From contig JAFLSZ010000001.1 in assembly GCA_022510665.1 (NCBI GenBank), positions 1-64,000 on the forward strand: 64,000 nt of DNA. The letters are read 5' to 3'. Shown in pieces: positions 17,392 through 26,807 of this stretch. The position numbers were made by a program, and so were the translations under genes. Within the stretch, counting starts at the first letter, position 1; every line of letters begins with the position of its first letter. The DNA is from Lachnospiraceae bacterium. Its GTDB lineage: Bacteria > Bacillota > Clostridia > Lachnospirales > Lachnospiraceae. Below the pieces are notes generated by a model. That model worked only from the letters and a program-made list of their open reading frames with translations. It ran no database searches and was not told the origin of the DNA.

Positions 17392-17509
17392 AGGGCTCCC
17401 CCTGCATTGTCTGTTCCTGTCTGCTGCGCTGTTCTACCGCCTCACGGTAGGATAAGTAATCTGTTATGCTTCCTGTTGTCGTAAAACGTACCCAATATTC
17501 TTCTTCCAT
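17330..17509 (-). CDS. yqzL: YqzL-like small protein between era and recO
   Basis: A 59-aa ORF, ATG at 17507-17509 and TGA at 17330-17332. The N-terminus EYWVRFTTTGSITDYLSYRE matches the YqzL pattern (W-xx-F-xx-TG-x-I-xx-YL-x-[FY]-[KR]-E). Bacillus has the same era-yqzL-recO order. Here the protein is longer and its C-terminal third overlaps the start of recO by 62 bp. The ribosome site (GGGGGT, 6 bases before) is weak. The molecular role of YqzL is not known to me. Confidence 0.7.
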   Translation of the reverse strand: MEEEYWVRFTTTGSITDYLSYREAVEQRSRQEQTMQGEPYDGKYYGDGNDIVGTANRGI

Positions 17510-17716
17510 TTTTTTACCCCCGTATTTTCGGTTCTGCCTTGACCTTTCCCTCGGTCCGTTACACGCCGCGGCATAAGAAAAACCTATGCCGCCTCTGTAC
17601 TGTTAGCATCCCCGAATCTTTGCAAAATACGCTGATAAAAATATCCTATGCCTGGGGAAAAAATTGGGGCTTGACACGCGCTTTATCACGCAGACAATCC
17701 GTGCTGCATATTTCTT

Positions 17717-18664
17717 CTATTCTTCCGTATTCTCCGAATATCCGTAATTTTTCAGAAGAAAATCGCTGTCGCGCCAGTCTTTTTTTACCTTAACCCAAAG
17801 TTTTAAATTAACATGGTACTCAAATAAAAGTTCAATTTCTTTTCTTGCTTCCGTGCCGATACGCTTTAACATCGCACCCTGCTTTCCGATAATAATTCCT
17901 TTGTGGGACTCCCGCTCGCAGATAATCGTCGCGTCAATATCCACCAGTCTTCCGTCCGGCCGCTCTTTCATCCGCTCGATTGCCACCGCGATGCCGTGCG
18001 GTATCTCGTCATCCAGCAGACGCAGCGCCTTTTCTCTTATCATCTCCGCCGCAATCTGGCGCTCCGGCTGATCGGTCACCGTATCTTCGTCATAGTACAT
18101 CGGCCCCTCCGGAAGCAGGGAAAACAGCAGAGACTGCAGCTTATCCACATTGCGGCTGCGAAGCGCGCTGACCGCGACAACAGCTTCAAACGGATACCTT
18201 TCGCGGTACGTTTCTTCCGCCTTTTCAACTGCCGCCTTATCTGCCGTATCCATTTTATTAATTACCAGAACTACCGGCGTTTTAGTACGTTTCAACACTT
18301 CTAAAATGTGCTGTTCTCCCGCACCGATATAGTCCGTCGGCTCTACCAGCCAAAGAATCACATCAACCTCGGAAAGCGTTCCTTCCGCTACGTTTACCAT
18401 ATACTCGCCCAGTTTATTTTTCGCCTTGTGAATCCCCGGCGTATCCAAAAAAATAATCTGGCCCCGCTCGTCGGTATACACCGTCTGAATCCGGGTTCTG
18501 GTAGTCTGCGGCTTGTTGGAAGTAATCGCAATTTTTTGCTTAATCAAATGATTCATCAGCGTAGACTTCCCTACATTCGGCCTGCCGATTAACGCGACAA
18601 AACCGGAGCGAAAACCGCCGCTTTCTTTTCCCGCCTTTTTATGCTTCCCCTTTTCCTGTGCCAT
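17717..18664 (-). CDS. era: GTPase Era
   Basis: A 315-aa ribosome-assembly GTPase that binds 16S rRNA near its 3' end. G1 GRPNVGKS (residues 27-34), G2 TTRTR, G3 DTPG, G4 NKMD, G5 SAL, then a C-terminal KH domain ending LWVKVKKDWRDSDFLLKNYGY. A Lys-rich extension of about 20 residues precedes the G domain. The 207-bp gap downstream (17510-17716) has one 8-bp hairpin (17568-17592) and no clear promoter. Confidence 0.95.
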   Translation of the reverse strand: MAQEKGKHKKAGKESGGFRSGFVALIGRPNVGKSTLMNHLIKQKIAITSNKPQTTRTRIQTVYTDERGQIIFLDTPGIHKAKNKLGEYMVNVAEGTLSEVDVILWLVEPTDYIGAGEQHILEVLKRTKTPVVLVINKMDTADKAAVEKAEETYRERYPFEAVVAVSALRSRNVDKLQSLLFSLLPEGPMYYDEDTVTDQPERQIAAEMIREKALRLLDDEIPHGIAVAIERMKERPDGRLVDIDATIICERESHKGIIIGKQGAMLKRIGTEARKEIELLFEYHVNLKLWVKVKKDWRDSDFLLKNYGYSENTEE

Positions 18665-18702
18665 ATAAGCTTTCTCCGTTTTCTTGCTTTATTTCCCGTA
18701 TC

Positions 18703-21645
18703 CTAACGCAGCAAATCCCTTACCACAAAGAAATGCGACGCGTCCTCACGCACCTTGGCCTCGGAACCGATTGTACAGCAGCAGTTCTGGGAAAGCATTG
18801 TACGCACGCCCTCTGCCAGTGCCCGGATATCCTCTACGGTTACATCCAGTATCTCCTCGCGGTGCTTTTGAACGGTGTCAATGGTTCTTCCGGTCAGATA
18901 CGCGACACAGCCACGTTCTCCTTCCATACGCGGATTCTGCGGCATATCAATAGAACTCATGGTTCCGATGACATACTTTGTCATTTCCGCCTCATCGGCA
19001 TCAAAATTTGCAATATAGTCCACCGCCTCTTTGTAAACATTCATCGTTCTGTCAAGGTGCGGGTCACGCCATGAATAAAACGCCATTCTTCCGTTTTCCA
19101 TCGTCATAAACGCCGCGCCGTAAGCTCCGCCCTTGACGCGCACATTGTTCCAAAGATAGCCGTAACTCATTGCGGTACGAAGTACGTCATACGCTCCGGT
19201 ATAGGAAAGTCCGGCTGCTCTGAAATCACCCGCACAGCATACATACTGCACCTGGCCCGGTGTGATAAATCCTTCGTTTTTCTTCTCCGGAGAAAGCACA
19301 AGCCCGCTGCCCTCCGCGTGTTCCGCGAATGCCGAAAAGAGAGCTTCGCTCTGTTCCTGTACCAGCTGATATCCCTGTGCGTCCGCGGTCACGCTGACGG
19401 TCAGTACATCCTTTGCGAAAATACAGCCGAACGTTTCCCGCAGTTTTGCCGTCAGTTCTTCCTTACGGGTATCAAACTGCTCCAAAAGATCCGAAATAAA
19501 CTCGTAATAGGCAATGCCGTCCGTCTGTTCCCACGCAACGCCCGCCGCCGCAAAATAAGAAGTCACGCGCGTTAACGCCACACCCTGCGCCATGCCGGTA
19601 AAATTTCCCTCCATGCCGCTCTTTTGCTCCAGTAAAATCTCACGAATCCGCGCCGGATTATCAAGCACCGTCTCCGTCAATACCTCTCTGAAATACGAAA
19701 ACAGCTCCGGCACCTTTGCGTATAATGCTTTTCCCGATACTTTAAAATACACCTGATATTGATGAATATCATCATAGCGGGACGCTACCAGAATATCCGT
19801 GGAAAGACCGCCGGTATTAATGCCGATTTCGTTGTTCAGTTCAAGATAAGTGTGCCCGTTTGTATCCATTTTTCCGAATAGCTGAACCAGCATTCCGGCA
19901 TACGGCAAAAGCTCTGCCGGAATTTTTTTCATATTAAACAAAAGCGTTACATAGGCAATCTGATTGGTGAACAGCTCCTGATGAAGTACGGTAATACCGT
20001 TTATTTCCTTTACTTCATTTATAAACGGAGGCCCTTCTCTTTTAATATCTTCCCTCGTCAACCGCGGAATGGTTGCCAGTTCTTCCGCCGTGGAAGGCTC
20101 TTCCTGATACTTCTTTAACGCCTTGGTACGGGCGGCTATTTCTTCCAGTTCCTTTTCCGACAAACCGTTTTTATACGCGGACAATTTTTCTTTTAACGCC
20201 GCGTCTTTTTCCGCAAGCATACCTACCTGCGGCAGCAGCTTGATAAATGCCGCATGCTTACTGTCGATAAGATAATCCTTTACCAGTTTTTCAAAATAAT
20301 CCGTATCAATTAATCCGCGCAGCTTCTCAAACGTCGGAGACCAGTGTATACTGTCGAATACTCTCGTATCGTCATACAGCCATGTTGCAAGTATCATCTG
20401 TCCGTAACGCAGGCCCTTAGGATAATTTCCGGTATCCGCCTCTCTGAAGGTAAACTCCATCTGATTTAAAGCTGCAAGCAGCGACTTTTTATTGATGCCC
20501 TCTTTTACACACGTCTCCAGTGTCTGTAAGAGAACGGTTAAAAACTCCTCGGCTTTTTCCGCCGGCGCGTTCCGTGCCACAACGGAAAAATACGGCTGTA
20601 AGATTTCATCCGTAAAGGACGCATAAACATCTTCTCCGATACCGGCGGACGTAAGCGCGTTCTTTAACGGTGCGCCCGGAATATTGACAAGAGCAGTGCC
20701 AAGCAGAGAAAACGCCATTTTCTTTAAATCGTCGCCTCCCGCCTCCAACGCCGCGTTATAGGAAAAATATGCCGCGTCTTTTGCCTCTTCCGGCGTATTT
20801 ACGGAATAGAACTTTTCTATCGTTTTTCTTCCGTTAAACGGAGCCTGCTCCTTTAAAGACGAATCCAGTTCAATCTCCTCAAAACGGCTCAGATATTCTT
20901 TATCCATCCACTCTAATCGTTCTCTCACGTCCAGATTGCCGTAAAGGTAAATATAACTGTTTACCGGATGATAGTACCGCCTGTGAAACTCCAAAAACTG
21001 CTCGTAAGTCAGTTTCGGAATCTCCTCCGGGTCACCGCCGGATTCCACACCGTAAGCCGTGTCCGGGAACAGCGCCTTATCCATTTCGGAATAAAGAAGC
21101 CGTTCCGGACTGGAAAGCGCTCCCTTCATTTCACTGTAAACAACACCGTTGTAGCTCAGTTCGTCCTTCACGTCTTCCAGTTCGTAGTGCCAGCCCTCCT
21201 GCCGGAAGATTTCTTCTCTGCTGTAAATATTCGGGAAAAGCACCGCGTCCATATAAACTTCCATCAGATTGGCAAAATCCTTCTCGTTACAGCTTGCCAC
21301 CGGATAAATCGTCTTGTCCGGGTAGGTCATGGCATTCAAAAATGTATTCAAAGAGCCTTTGAGCAGCTCCACAAAAGGCTCCTTCGCCGGAAAGCGCTCG
21401 GAACCGCAAAGAACGGAATGCTCCAGAATATGAGCGACACCGGTGGAATCCTCCGGCGGCGTACGGAATCCGATAGAAAATACTTTATTATTATCCTCAT
21501 TAGAAATCACGGCAATTCTGGCGCCGGACTTTTTATGGCGAAGTACAATACCAAAACCTGAAATGTCCGGCAGCGATTCCGTCGAAATAATTTGATATGC
21601 GGACAAATCCTTTAAAGTTTCTACATCTTTTATTACATGGCTCAT
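18703..21645 (-). CDS. M16C zinc metallopeptidase (presequence-protease type)
   Basis: A 980-aa single-chain peptidase, close to the usual length of PreP/M16C enzymes. The inverted zinc motif HILEH (His72, Glu75, His76) is followed about 70 residues later by a segment with the expected distal Glu (FANLMEVYMDAVLFP). Two M16 halves enclose the substrate; the C-terminal half ends with MSSIDMPQNPRMEGERG and YLTGRTIDTVQKHREEIL. There is no signal peptide, so it probably degrades oligopeptides in the cytoplasm. Confidence 0.9.
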   Translation of the reverse strand: MSHVIKDVETLKDLSAYQIISTESLPDISGFGIVLRHKKSGARIAVISNEDNNKVFSIGFRTPPEDSTGVAHILEHSVLCGSERFPAKEPFVELLKGSLNTFLNAMTYPDKTIYPVASCNEKDFANLMEVYMDAVLFPNIYSREEIFRQEGWHYELEDVKDELSYNGVVYSEMKGALSSPERLLYSEMDKALFPDTAYGVESGGDPEEIPKLTYEQFLEFHRRYYHPVNSYIYLYGNLDVRERLEWMDKEYLSRFEEIELDSSLKEQAPFNGRKTIEKFYSVNTPEEAKDAAYFSYNAALEAGGDDLKKMAFSLLGTALVNIPGAPLKNALTSAGIGEDVYASFTDEILQPYFSVVARNAPAEKAEEFLTVLLQTLETCVKEGINKKSLLAALNQMEFTFREADTGNYPKGLRYGQMILATWLYDDTRVFDSIHWSPTFEKLRGLIDTDYFEKLVKDYLIDSKHAAFIKLLPQVGMLAEKDAALKEKLSAYKNGLSEKELEEIAARTKALKKYQEEPSTAEELATIPRLTREDIKREGPPFINEVKEINGITVLHQELFTNQIAYVTLLFNMKKIPAELLPYAGMLVQLFGKMDTNGHTYLELNNEIGINTGGLSTDILVASRYDDIHQYQVYFKVSGKALYAKVPELFSYFREVLTETVLDNPARIREILLEQKSGMEGNFTGMAQGVALTRVTSYFAAAGVAWEQTDGIAYYEFISDLLEQFDTRKEELTAKLRETFGCIFAKDVLTVSVTADAQGYQLVQEQSEALFSAFAEHAEGSGLVLSPEKKNEGFITPGQVQYVCCAGDFRAAGLSYTGAYDVLRTAMSYGYLWNNVRVKGGAYGAAFMTMENGRMAFYSWRDPHLDRTMNVYKEAVDYIANFDADEAEMTKYVIGTMSSIDMPQNPRMEGERGCVAYLTGRTIDTVQKHREEILDVTVEDIRALAEGVRTMLSQNCCCTIGSEAKVREDASHFFVVRDLLR

Positions 21646-21777
21646 GTTTTTGTTCTCCTTTTGCCTTTTTAATTATCTTACCACATTTTATACAAAAAAT
21701 CCATTAAAACCGGCGGTTATAAATCCACCAAATATCTGCCTAAAAACCTGTGCTGTCAGAACATGAAACTATCAATT

Positions 21778-22527
21778 TTACTCTCCCAGCAACTTCGCTA
21801 AAATTAAAAGAACTATGCACAATACTATGGCGGTTGCAATTAAAATCCCAACTCTGTTTTTCGCAATCCAAGGATGCTTTTTACCCAGAAAATGCATCGG
21901 TATTGCAAGAATGCCCTCTATTACCAGCATAGTCAAGACTCCTCTTAATCCCAAGGAAAGATTATATATGCTCCACTCCTTATTAATGACACAATATATT
22001 ACCCCCATTCCTACAAAAACTATAATAAAATATCTGATATTACGCGAGATATCATAAAGATTGCCCTCCTTATCCGTCCATCCCAAATAGTTTGTAATAA
22101 TCTTCTTTTCCTCATGTACGATATCTTTTGCAATATCCGTAAACGAGTTCCCCTTCTTTTCTTCCTCACCAACAATATTCCAATAAACGTTTGTATCAAG
22201 TGAAGAGAGCTCTGCTTTATCTTCCTTCATTTTTTTACAAAGGTTTATTGCTCCTTGTAATTCTGACATCTGCTTTTGAAGATTGATTATATTCTCATCA
22301 AGTGCCTCTGTCAGTGTCCTTGTACCATCAAAGAGATCTTCTATATCCTCAACAGACAGACCTATCTTTCGAAGAACTATGATTTTCTTCAACAGTTCTA
22401 CATCCTCGTCTGAATAATCACGGTACCCGTTCTCCTCTCTTTGTGGTTTAATTAGATTCTCCTTTTCATAATACCTTACAGTAGCCCTCGGAATTTCCAA
22501 AATCTGCTCAACTTCTTTAATTGTCAT
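21778..22527 (-). CDS. Membrane-anchored MerR-family regulator
   Basis: 249 aa. N-terminal MerR winged helix (TIKEVEQILEIPRATVRYYEK; NGYRDYSDEDV; residues 1-70), a coiled-coil dimer helix (about 72-105), then a cytosolic linker and three predicted membrane helices (about 166-182, 191-210 and 226-247). Classical MerR proteins are soluble, so this one probably senses something in or at the membrane while bound to DNA. No metal-binding Cys pair like that of MerR/CueR is visible. Its own promoter has the 19-bp spacer and palindrome typical of MerR targets. AAAGGAGG precedes the ATG. Confidence 0.85.
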   Translation of the reverse strand: MTIKEVEQILEIPRATVRYYEKENLIKPQREENGYRDYSDEDVELLKKIIVLRKIGLSVEDIEDLFDGTRTLTEALDENIINLQKQMSELQGAINLCKKMKEDKAELSSLDTNVYWNIVGEEEKKGNSFTDIAKDIVHEEKKIITNYLGWTDKEGNLYDISRNIRYFIIVFVGMGVIYCVINKEWSIYNLSLGLRGVLTMLVIEGILAIPMHFLGKKHPWIAKNRVGILIATAIVLCIVLLILAKLLGE

Positions 22528-22558
22528 TTTTATGACCTCCTTTTTGTCTTTTGAGCAT

Positions 22559-22589
22559 ACTGTAATGTATAAACAAGGTTTACAGTCAA
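22559..22589 (-). promoter_or_regulatory. MerR-type promoter with 19-bp spacer and palindromic operator
   Basis: On the minus strand: TTGACT (22589-22584), a 19-bp spacer, TACAGT (22564-22559). The spacer region is bounded by the inverted repeat ACTGTAA/TTACAGT (22559-22565 and 22580-22586). Over-long spacers twisted by the bound regulator are the hallmark of MerR control, so autoregulation is likely. Confidence 0.75.
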
Positions 22590-22675
22590 TACTTTTTTTG
22601 AAATTTCCGGGGCAAAATGTACTATAAACCCACGTTACACTCAGAAGCCGGTTATGACTTTAAGAGAATCCGCGC

Positions 22676-24778
22676 TTATTTTGGCAGATACGAAAAATAA
22701 TCATTGACCAGAATCGCCTTTGAAACCGCGAACTTCTGTTTTACCTCCAGCAGTTTTTCATCCAGATACTCCTGCGTTACCTTTGCCCTGTTGACGGATT
22801 CCGCTCTTCCGGTTACCGTATTGTATGCCGCCTTGTCGGTCAGAAAGCTCTTATTATCAAAAATGACAAGACCTTCCCGGTCGGAAAGAATATCCGAACC
22901 CATATACAGTCTGGAATCATACGAAAGCCCGAATAAATTGGCAAGTGTCGGAGCAATATCAAGACTGGAACAATATTTGTCTACCGTAACCGTTTCTTCC
23001 ATTCCGGCGCACCAAAGAACAAAATAATTTTTGTATAATTCGAAGTTTTCTTCTACTTCATGCCCCGCCAGTTCATCAATATAGCGCTTATCCAGACCGT
23101 ACGGATAATGGTCTGCGGAAAGCGCAATCACCGTATGGTCTGCGATTCCTTTTTCCTCCAGTTCCTCTAACAGATACGCTAACGCCTTTTCCAATTCATA
23201 ATTACAGGCAAGATACGCTTTTGCGTTATCGGAATACGGCAGGCCTTTTACCGCGTCCCGGTTGCGGTATGCCATACTGTTATCCACAAACGTATACTCC
23301 ATGTGACCGCTGACTGTCATATAATATACATGAAACGGCTCTTTGTCTATATACTCCGGAAGCGTCGCCTCCATCATCTCAAAATCGGAACGCGGCCAGC
23401 AGTCGGTTTTTAACACGAGTCCGTTTCCGATTCCTTTAAACGTATATCCGAGATTCGGATGCGTCCGGTTTCTCTGATAATATGTATAAGAGTGATTGTG
23501 ATAGGCAAAGGTAAGATACCCTTCCCCGGCGAACTGGTTTCCAAAGGCAAACCGCATGTCATTTTTCGCGGAGCGCGTCATGCTGTTTGAGCCGTCCGGA
23601 ATTAATCCGGTACAGGCTACATATTCCCCGTCACTCGTACTGGTATACCAAAGCGGAGTGTAAAAGTTTTGAAAAACAAATCCGCTGTGCGTCAGCCGGT
23701 AAAGCGTCGGCGTCAGTTCTTTGTCTACTGCCCATGGGGAAAATCCCTCCGCGGTCAGCATAATAAAATTATATCCCTCAAACATTCCCGTATACTCATT
23801 CTCGGCTTCCGGCCGCTGTCCCGCAAAATAAGTATGTAATATTTTTATTTCTTCGTTTTTCTCCTGTTCCGCCAGTTTCGCAAAATCATACAATTCATGG
23901 AACCGCTGCGGCGCCGGAGTCGGAGTCAGCGGCGCGGTTTTGTCCGCCCCCTCCGCTTCCTCTCCCTCTTTTAGAGGAGGCGTCGGTACCGGAGTTACGT
24001 CTCCTTTTTTTAAAGACGCTGACGATGCTTCCAGCAGTTTTTTTAAATCGTCCTTCGTTCCGCCGAATAACACTCCCTTTACATCCCTTCCGGCAGCGAC
24101 AAAAAATCCGAGTTTCTGTGTTCCAAGCGTCGTTTCCCAATCGTTAAAATATAAGTCCCATGCGGAATACGGTATCCGTCCTCCCGTAAAAAGAGTTCCC
24201 AAAAAGAAAAGATAACAGGCGAGCGCCGTCCCCGTACCGGCTAACAGCATCTTTTTGGAAAGTTCCCGAAAACCAAAGCCGTAAATATCCAATAAAAACC
24301 GCAGCAAAAGCGGTATAAAAAGCAGTACAATTCCGTACCATCTCGCCGCCATCGTATGAAAAATCTGTCGTTTAAAATCAAGCACATCCGCCCCTACCGT
24401 AAACATGAGACGAAAGGAAAAGAACCTGCCAAACACCGTAAAATAAATTAACTGTACGCAGCCATAGAGCGCGACGGCAAACAGCCCCAAATAATAAAAC
24501 ACCCTGTTTAACGCCGCCGGAAAACAAATCGTTAAAAGATTCCACACACAGCCAAGGGCAAGCGCAAAAAGAGATGCCGCCACGGTTCCCTCAGGAAACC
24601 CACGGTAAACACAAAGCCTCAGAATCAACTCGGAAAATACGCAGACTGCCGGAAAATAACATAAGCGCAGAAAAATTCCCCTGCTTTTTGGCAGGCTGTT
24701 TTTTTGCGCTTTCTTGTTTGCCTGATTTTCTCCGGACTGCGGCAGCTTCCCTGTCACGGCCTTTGTCTCTTGTCCCAT
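22676..24778 (-). CDS. LTA synthase-family phosphoglycerol transferase/sulfatase
   Basis: A 700-aa membrane enzyme. Hydrophobic segments in the first 205 residues form an LtaS-like membrane domain, then a Pro/Thr-rich linker (about 260-290) and an extracellular sulfatase-fold domain. The catalytic Thr381 lies in the TSDGEY motif that corresponds to KTSDxE of LtaS; LTAEGFS and LSADHYPYG hold probable metal ligands. Related enzymes polymerise glycerol-phosphate onto lipoteichoic acid or modify other surface polymers. The product cannot be fixed from the sequence. S66 peptidase and dapF genes lie upstream on the same strand, but a shared transcript is uncertain. Confidence 0.82.
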   Translation of the reverse strand: MGQETKAVTGKLPQSGENQANKKAQKNSLPKSRGIFLRLCYFPAVCVFSELILRLCVYRGFPEGTVAASLFALALGCVWNLLTICFPAALNRVFYYLGLFAVALYGCVQLIYFTVFGRFFSFRLMFTVGADVLDFKRQIFHTMAARWYGIVLLFIPLLLRFLLDIYGFGFRELSKKMLLAGTGTALACYLFFLGTLFTGGRIPYSAWDLYFNDWETTLGTQKLGFFVAAGRDVKGVLFGGTKDDLKKLLEASSASLKKGDVTPVPTPPLKEGEEAEGADKTAPLTPTPAPQRFHELYDFAKLAEQEKNEEIKILHTYFAGQRPEAENEYTGMFEGYNFIMLTAEGFSPWAVDKELTPTLYRLTHSGFVFQNFYTPLWYTSTSDGEYVACTGLIPDGSNSMTRSAKNDMRFAFGNQFAGEGYLTFAYHNHSYTYYQRNRTHPNLGYTFKGIGNGLVLKTDCWPRSDFEMMEATLPEYIDKEPFHVYYMTVSGHMEYTFVDNSMAYRNRDAVKGLPYSDNAKAYLACNYELEKALAYLLEELEEKGIADHTVIALSADHYPYGLDKRYIDELAGHEVEENFELYKNYFVLWCAGMEETVTVDKYCSSLDIAPTLANLFGLSYDSRLYMGSDILSDREGLVIFDNKSFLTDKAAYNTVTGRAESVNRAKVTQEYLDEKLLEVKQKFAVSKAILVNDYFSYLPK

Positions 24779-24819
24779 AACTTTCCTTCTTCCTTCTTTT
24801 GAGGCTCTGCTTCCTTAAG

Positions 24820-25824
24820 CTAACACTTTAACAGAAGTCTGCCTTTTTTGCCTTCCACCGAAAGCCGTGCCAGAGCGCCGTTTATCATTGTCATGCGCGG
24901 CGCCTTATGACCGATATCCGCTTCATAAACAATCGGGACGGAAAGCTCTCCGAGAGCCGCTTCCACCGCTTCCTGATACGCAATCTCATAGTCGCTGGAA
25001 AAGAAAGCCGGCCTTCCGAAAACAAATCCTTTCGCGTAGCGGAACCAGCCCGCCTCTTTTAAATGCCAAAGGCCGCAGGTCAGCCGTTCCGAACTCAGCG
25101 CAAAACTTTCCAGATACCATAAAATCCCGTCCTCTTTGTAGCGCTCACACCACTCTGCCGTTTTATCAAACCTCGTCCCCACAAGATCGAGCAAAACATC
25201 CAGACAGCCGCCCAAAAGGCGCCCGGAAAGCACAACATCTCCACGGCTGCTTTCCCAGCGTACCGGCGTGTCCTCCTGAAAATCCTCAAGTCCCGTAATA
25301 CGCTCGGCAAAACCGTCTTTATAAAGAGGAAAACTCTCCTGTACAAAAGAATTTCCTTCCAGCAGCAGGAGATTTTCTTCAAGGCTTCTGTGCCATCTCT
25401 GCATTCCGAAATCGGTAAAATTACCGGCGTACACGGTTGCCATATCACAATTTGTCGTAATCGAGAACAAAAGCCCCGTCGGGTCGGAATAGCCCTGATA
25501 CCACTTAGGATTCCGCCCGATTGCCTCAAAATCCGTGTAGGAAAGCATCTCCGCAAGATAATCTCCGCCGCTTGCCTGTACAACCCACGATACCTCCGGA
25601 TTCTGCACCAAAGAATGCAGTTCCTCCGCGCGTACCCTGGCCGGAGCGCTTCTCCCTTTCTCGTTCTTTCTCGTATCCGGCGTTTCAATTACACGATACC
25701 CGCGCTCTTTCATCTGCCGCGCCGCATTATCGAGCCGCACCGTATCCACCGGCTGCTCTTTCCCCGCGGAACACGCCGTCACTCCGATACAGTCTCCTTT
25801 TTGAATCCATCTAGGAAAAATCAT
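24820..25824 (-). CDS. S66-family peptidase (LD-carboxypeptidase/MccF-like)
   Basis: A 334-aa serine peptidase. The nucleophile is Ser113 in GYSDPTGLLFSI, the S66 signature; the N-terminus (WIQKGDCIGVTACSAG) and the block GGCLDVLLDLVGT also match. The C-terminal His region is YEADIGHKAPRMTMINGA. Family members trim the terminal D-Ala from cell-wall tetrapeptides or cleave microcin C-like adenylates. The start is 3 bases after the dapF stop, so the two are co-translated, which favours a cell-wall recycling role. Confidence 0.87.
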   Translation of the reverse strand: MIFPRWIQKGDCIGVTACSAGKEQPVDTVRLDNAARQMKERGYRVIETPDTRKNEKGRSAPARVRAEELHSLVQNPEVSWVVQASGGDYLAEMLSYTDFEAIGRNPKWYQGYSDPTGLLFSITTNCDMATVYAGNFTDFGMQRWHRSLEENLLLLEGNSFVQESFPLYKDGFAERITGLEDFQEDTPVRWESSRGDVVLSGRLLGGCLDVLLDLVGTRFDKTAEWCERYKEDGILWYLESFALSSERLTCGLWHLKEAGWFRYAKGFVFGRPAFFSSDYEIAYQEAVEAALGELSVPIVYEADIGHKAPRMTMINGALARLSVEGKKGRLLLKC

Positions 25825-25827
25825 GCT

Positions 25828-26670
25828 TTAATATTCCCCCTCAAATACCGTCTCGGCCGGTCCCGTCATATAGATTACGTTTTCTTCTCTGTCATAGCGT
25901 ATTTTTAAATCTCCGCCAAGAAGTTTTACCGTTACGGTATCTTCCGTATAACCGTTTAATATCGCCGCATAAGCGCAGGCGCACGCGCCGGTTCCGCAGG
26001 CAAGCGTTTCGCCCGAACCGCGCTCCCATACGCGCATCAGCAGGGTATTCCGGTCAATGACTTTTACAAACTCCGTATTGATATTTTCCGGAAAACGCTC
26101 ATGCGTTTCATATGCCGGTCCGATCTGCTCTAGCGGAAGAGATAACGGATCCTCCACAAAAAAAACCGCGTGAGGATTTCCCATGGATACGCAGGTCATC
26201 ACTTCTTTTCTGCCCTCCACTTCAATCGGTTCCGCCACAACCGGGCTCTTTTCCGCAATCACCGGAATTTTTCCGGCTTCCGTCACCGGACTTCCCATAT
26301 TTACCGTAACTTCCGACACTTTGCCTTCCTTTACGCACAGGCTCAGGTGCTTGATTCCTGCTAACGTTTCCACCGTGACTTTTGTCTGCTTCGTGAGCCC
26401 GTAATCATACACATATTTTCCGACGCAGCGGATTCCGTTGCCGCACATCTGTGCCTGAGAACCGTCCGCGTTATACATTACCATTTTAAAATCCGCCACA
26501 TCCGACGGACAAATTAAAATCATTCCGTCGGAGCCTACGCCGAAATGGCGGTCACTGATTTTAATTGCCGTCTCTTTCTGATTCTCGATTGTCTCCTTAA
26601 AACAATTCACATAAACATAATCATTCCCGCATCCCTGCATTTTGGTAAATTTCATTTTATTCTGCCTCAT
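25828..26670 (-). CDS. dapF: Diaminopimelate epimerase
   Basis: 280-aa PLP-independent racemase making meso-diaminopimelate for peptidoglycan and lysine. Both catalytic Cys motifs are present: MCGNGIRCVGKYVYD and ACGTGACACAYAA, with KMQGCGNDYVYVN at the N-terminus. An ATG five codons downstream (26655) is an equally good start. Transcribed from the divergent promoter at 26706-26734. Confidence 0.95.
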   Translation of the reverse strand: MRQNKMKFTKMQGCGNDYVYVNCFKETIENQKETAIKISDRHFGVGSDGMILICPSDVADFKMVMYNADGSQAQMCGNGIRCVGKYVYDYGLTKQTKVTVETLAGIKHLSLCVKEGKVSEVTVNMGSPVTEAGKIPVIAEKSPVVAEPIEVEGRKEVMTCVSMGNPHAVFFVEDPLSLPLEQIGPAYETHERFPENINTEFVKVIDRNTLLMRVWERGSGETLACGTGACACAYAAILNGYTEDTVTVKLLGGDLKIRYDREENVIYMTGPAETVFEGEY

Positions 26671-26705
26671 TTTCCTGTGTCAGACGGACACATCTTTTCT
26701 TATAT

Positions 26706-26734
26706 AGTATAACATACCTAAAATTTTCTTGCAA
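26706..26734 (-). promoter_or_regulatory. Promoter of the dapF operon, sharing its -35 box
   Basis: On the minus strand: TTGCAA (26734-26729), a 17-bp spacer, TATACT (26711-26706) with an upstream TG. The TTGCAA hexamer is its own reverse complement and also serves the plus-strand promoter. Confidence 0.7.
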
Positions 26735-26757
26735 CTGACGGTAAATTATAGTATAAT
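26729..26757 (+). promoter_or_regulatory. Promoter of the PilZ gene, sharing its -35 box
   Basis: TTGCAA (26729-26734), a 17-bp spacer, TATAAT (26752-26757). Uses the same palindromic hexamer as the dapF promoter in the opposite direction. Confidence 0.7.
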
Positions 26758-26807
26758 TATAATGTAATAATAGTACACCTGCCGCAGCATCAAGGGAGAT
26801 TTCAGAT

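Noticed and set aside
17568-17592. 8-bp hairpin between era and the YqzL-like gene as a terminator
   Set aside because: No T-run follows on either strand. The gap probably belongs to one transcript.
17539-17793. 84-codon plus-strand ORF across the end of era
   Set aside because: Low-complexity, no ribosome site, antisense to era; treated as chance.
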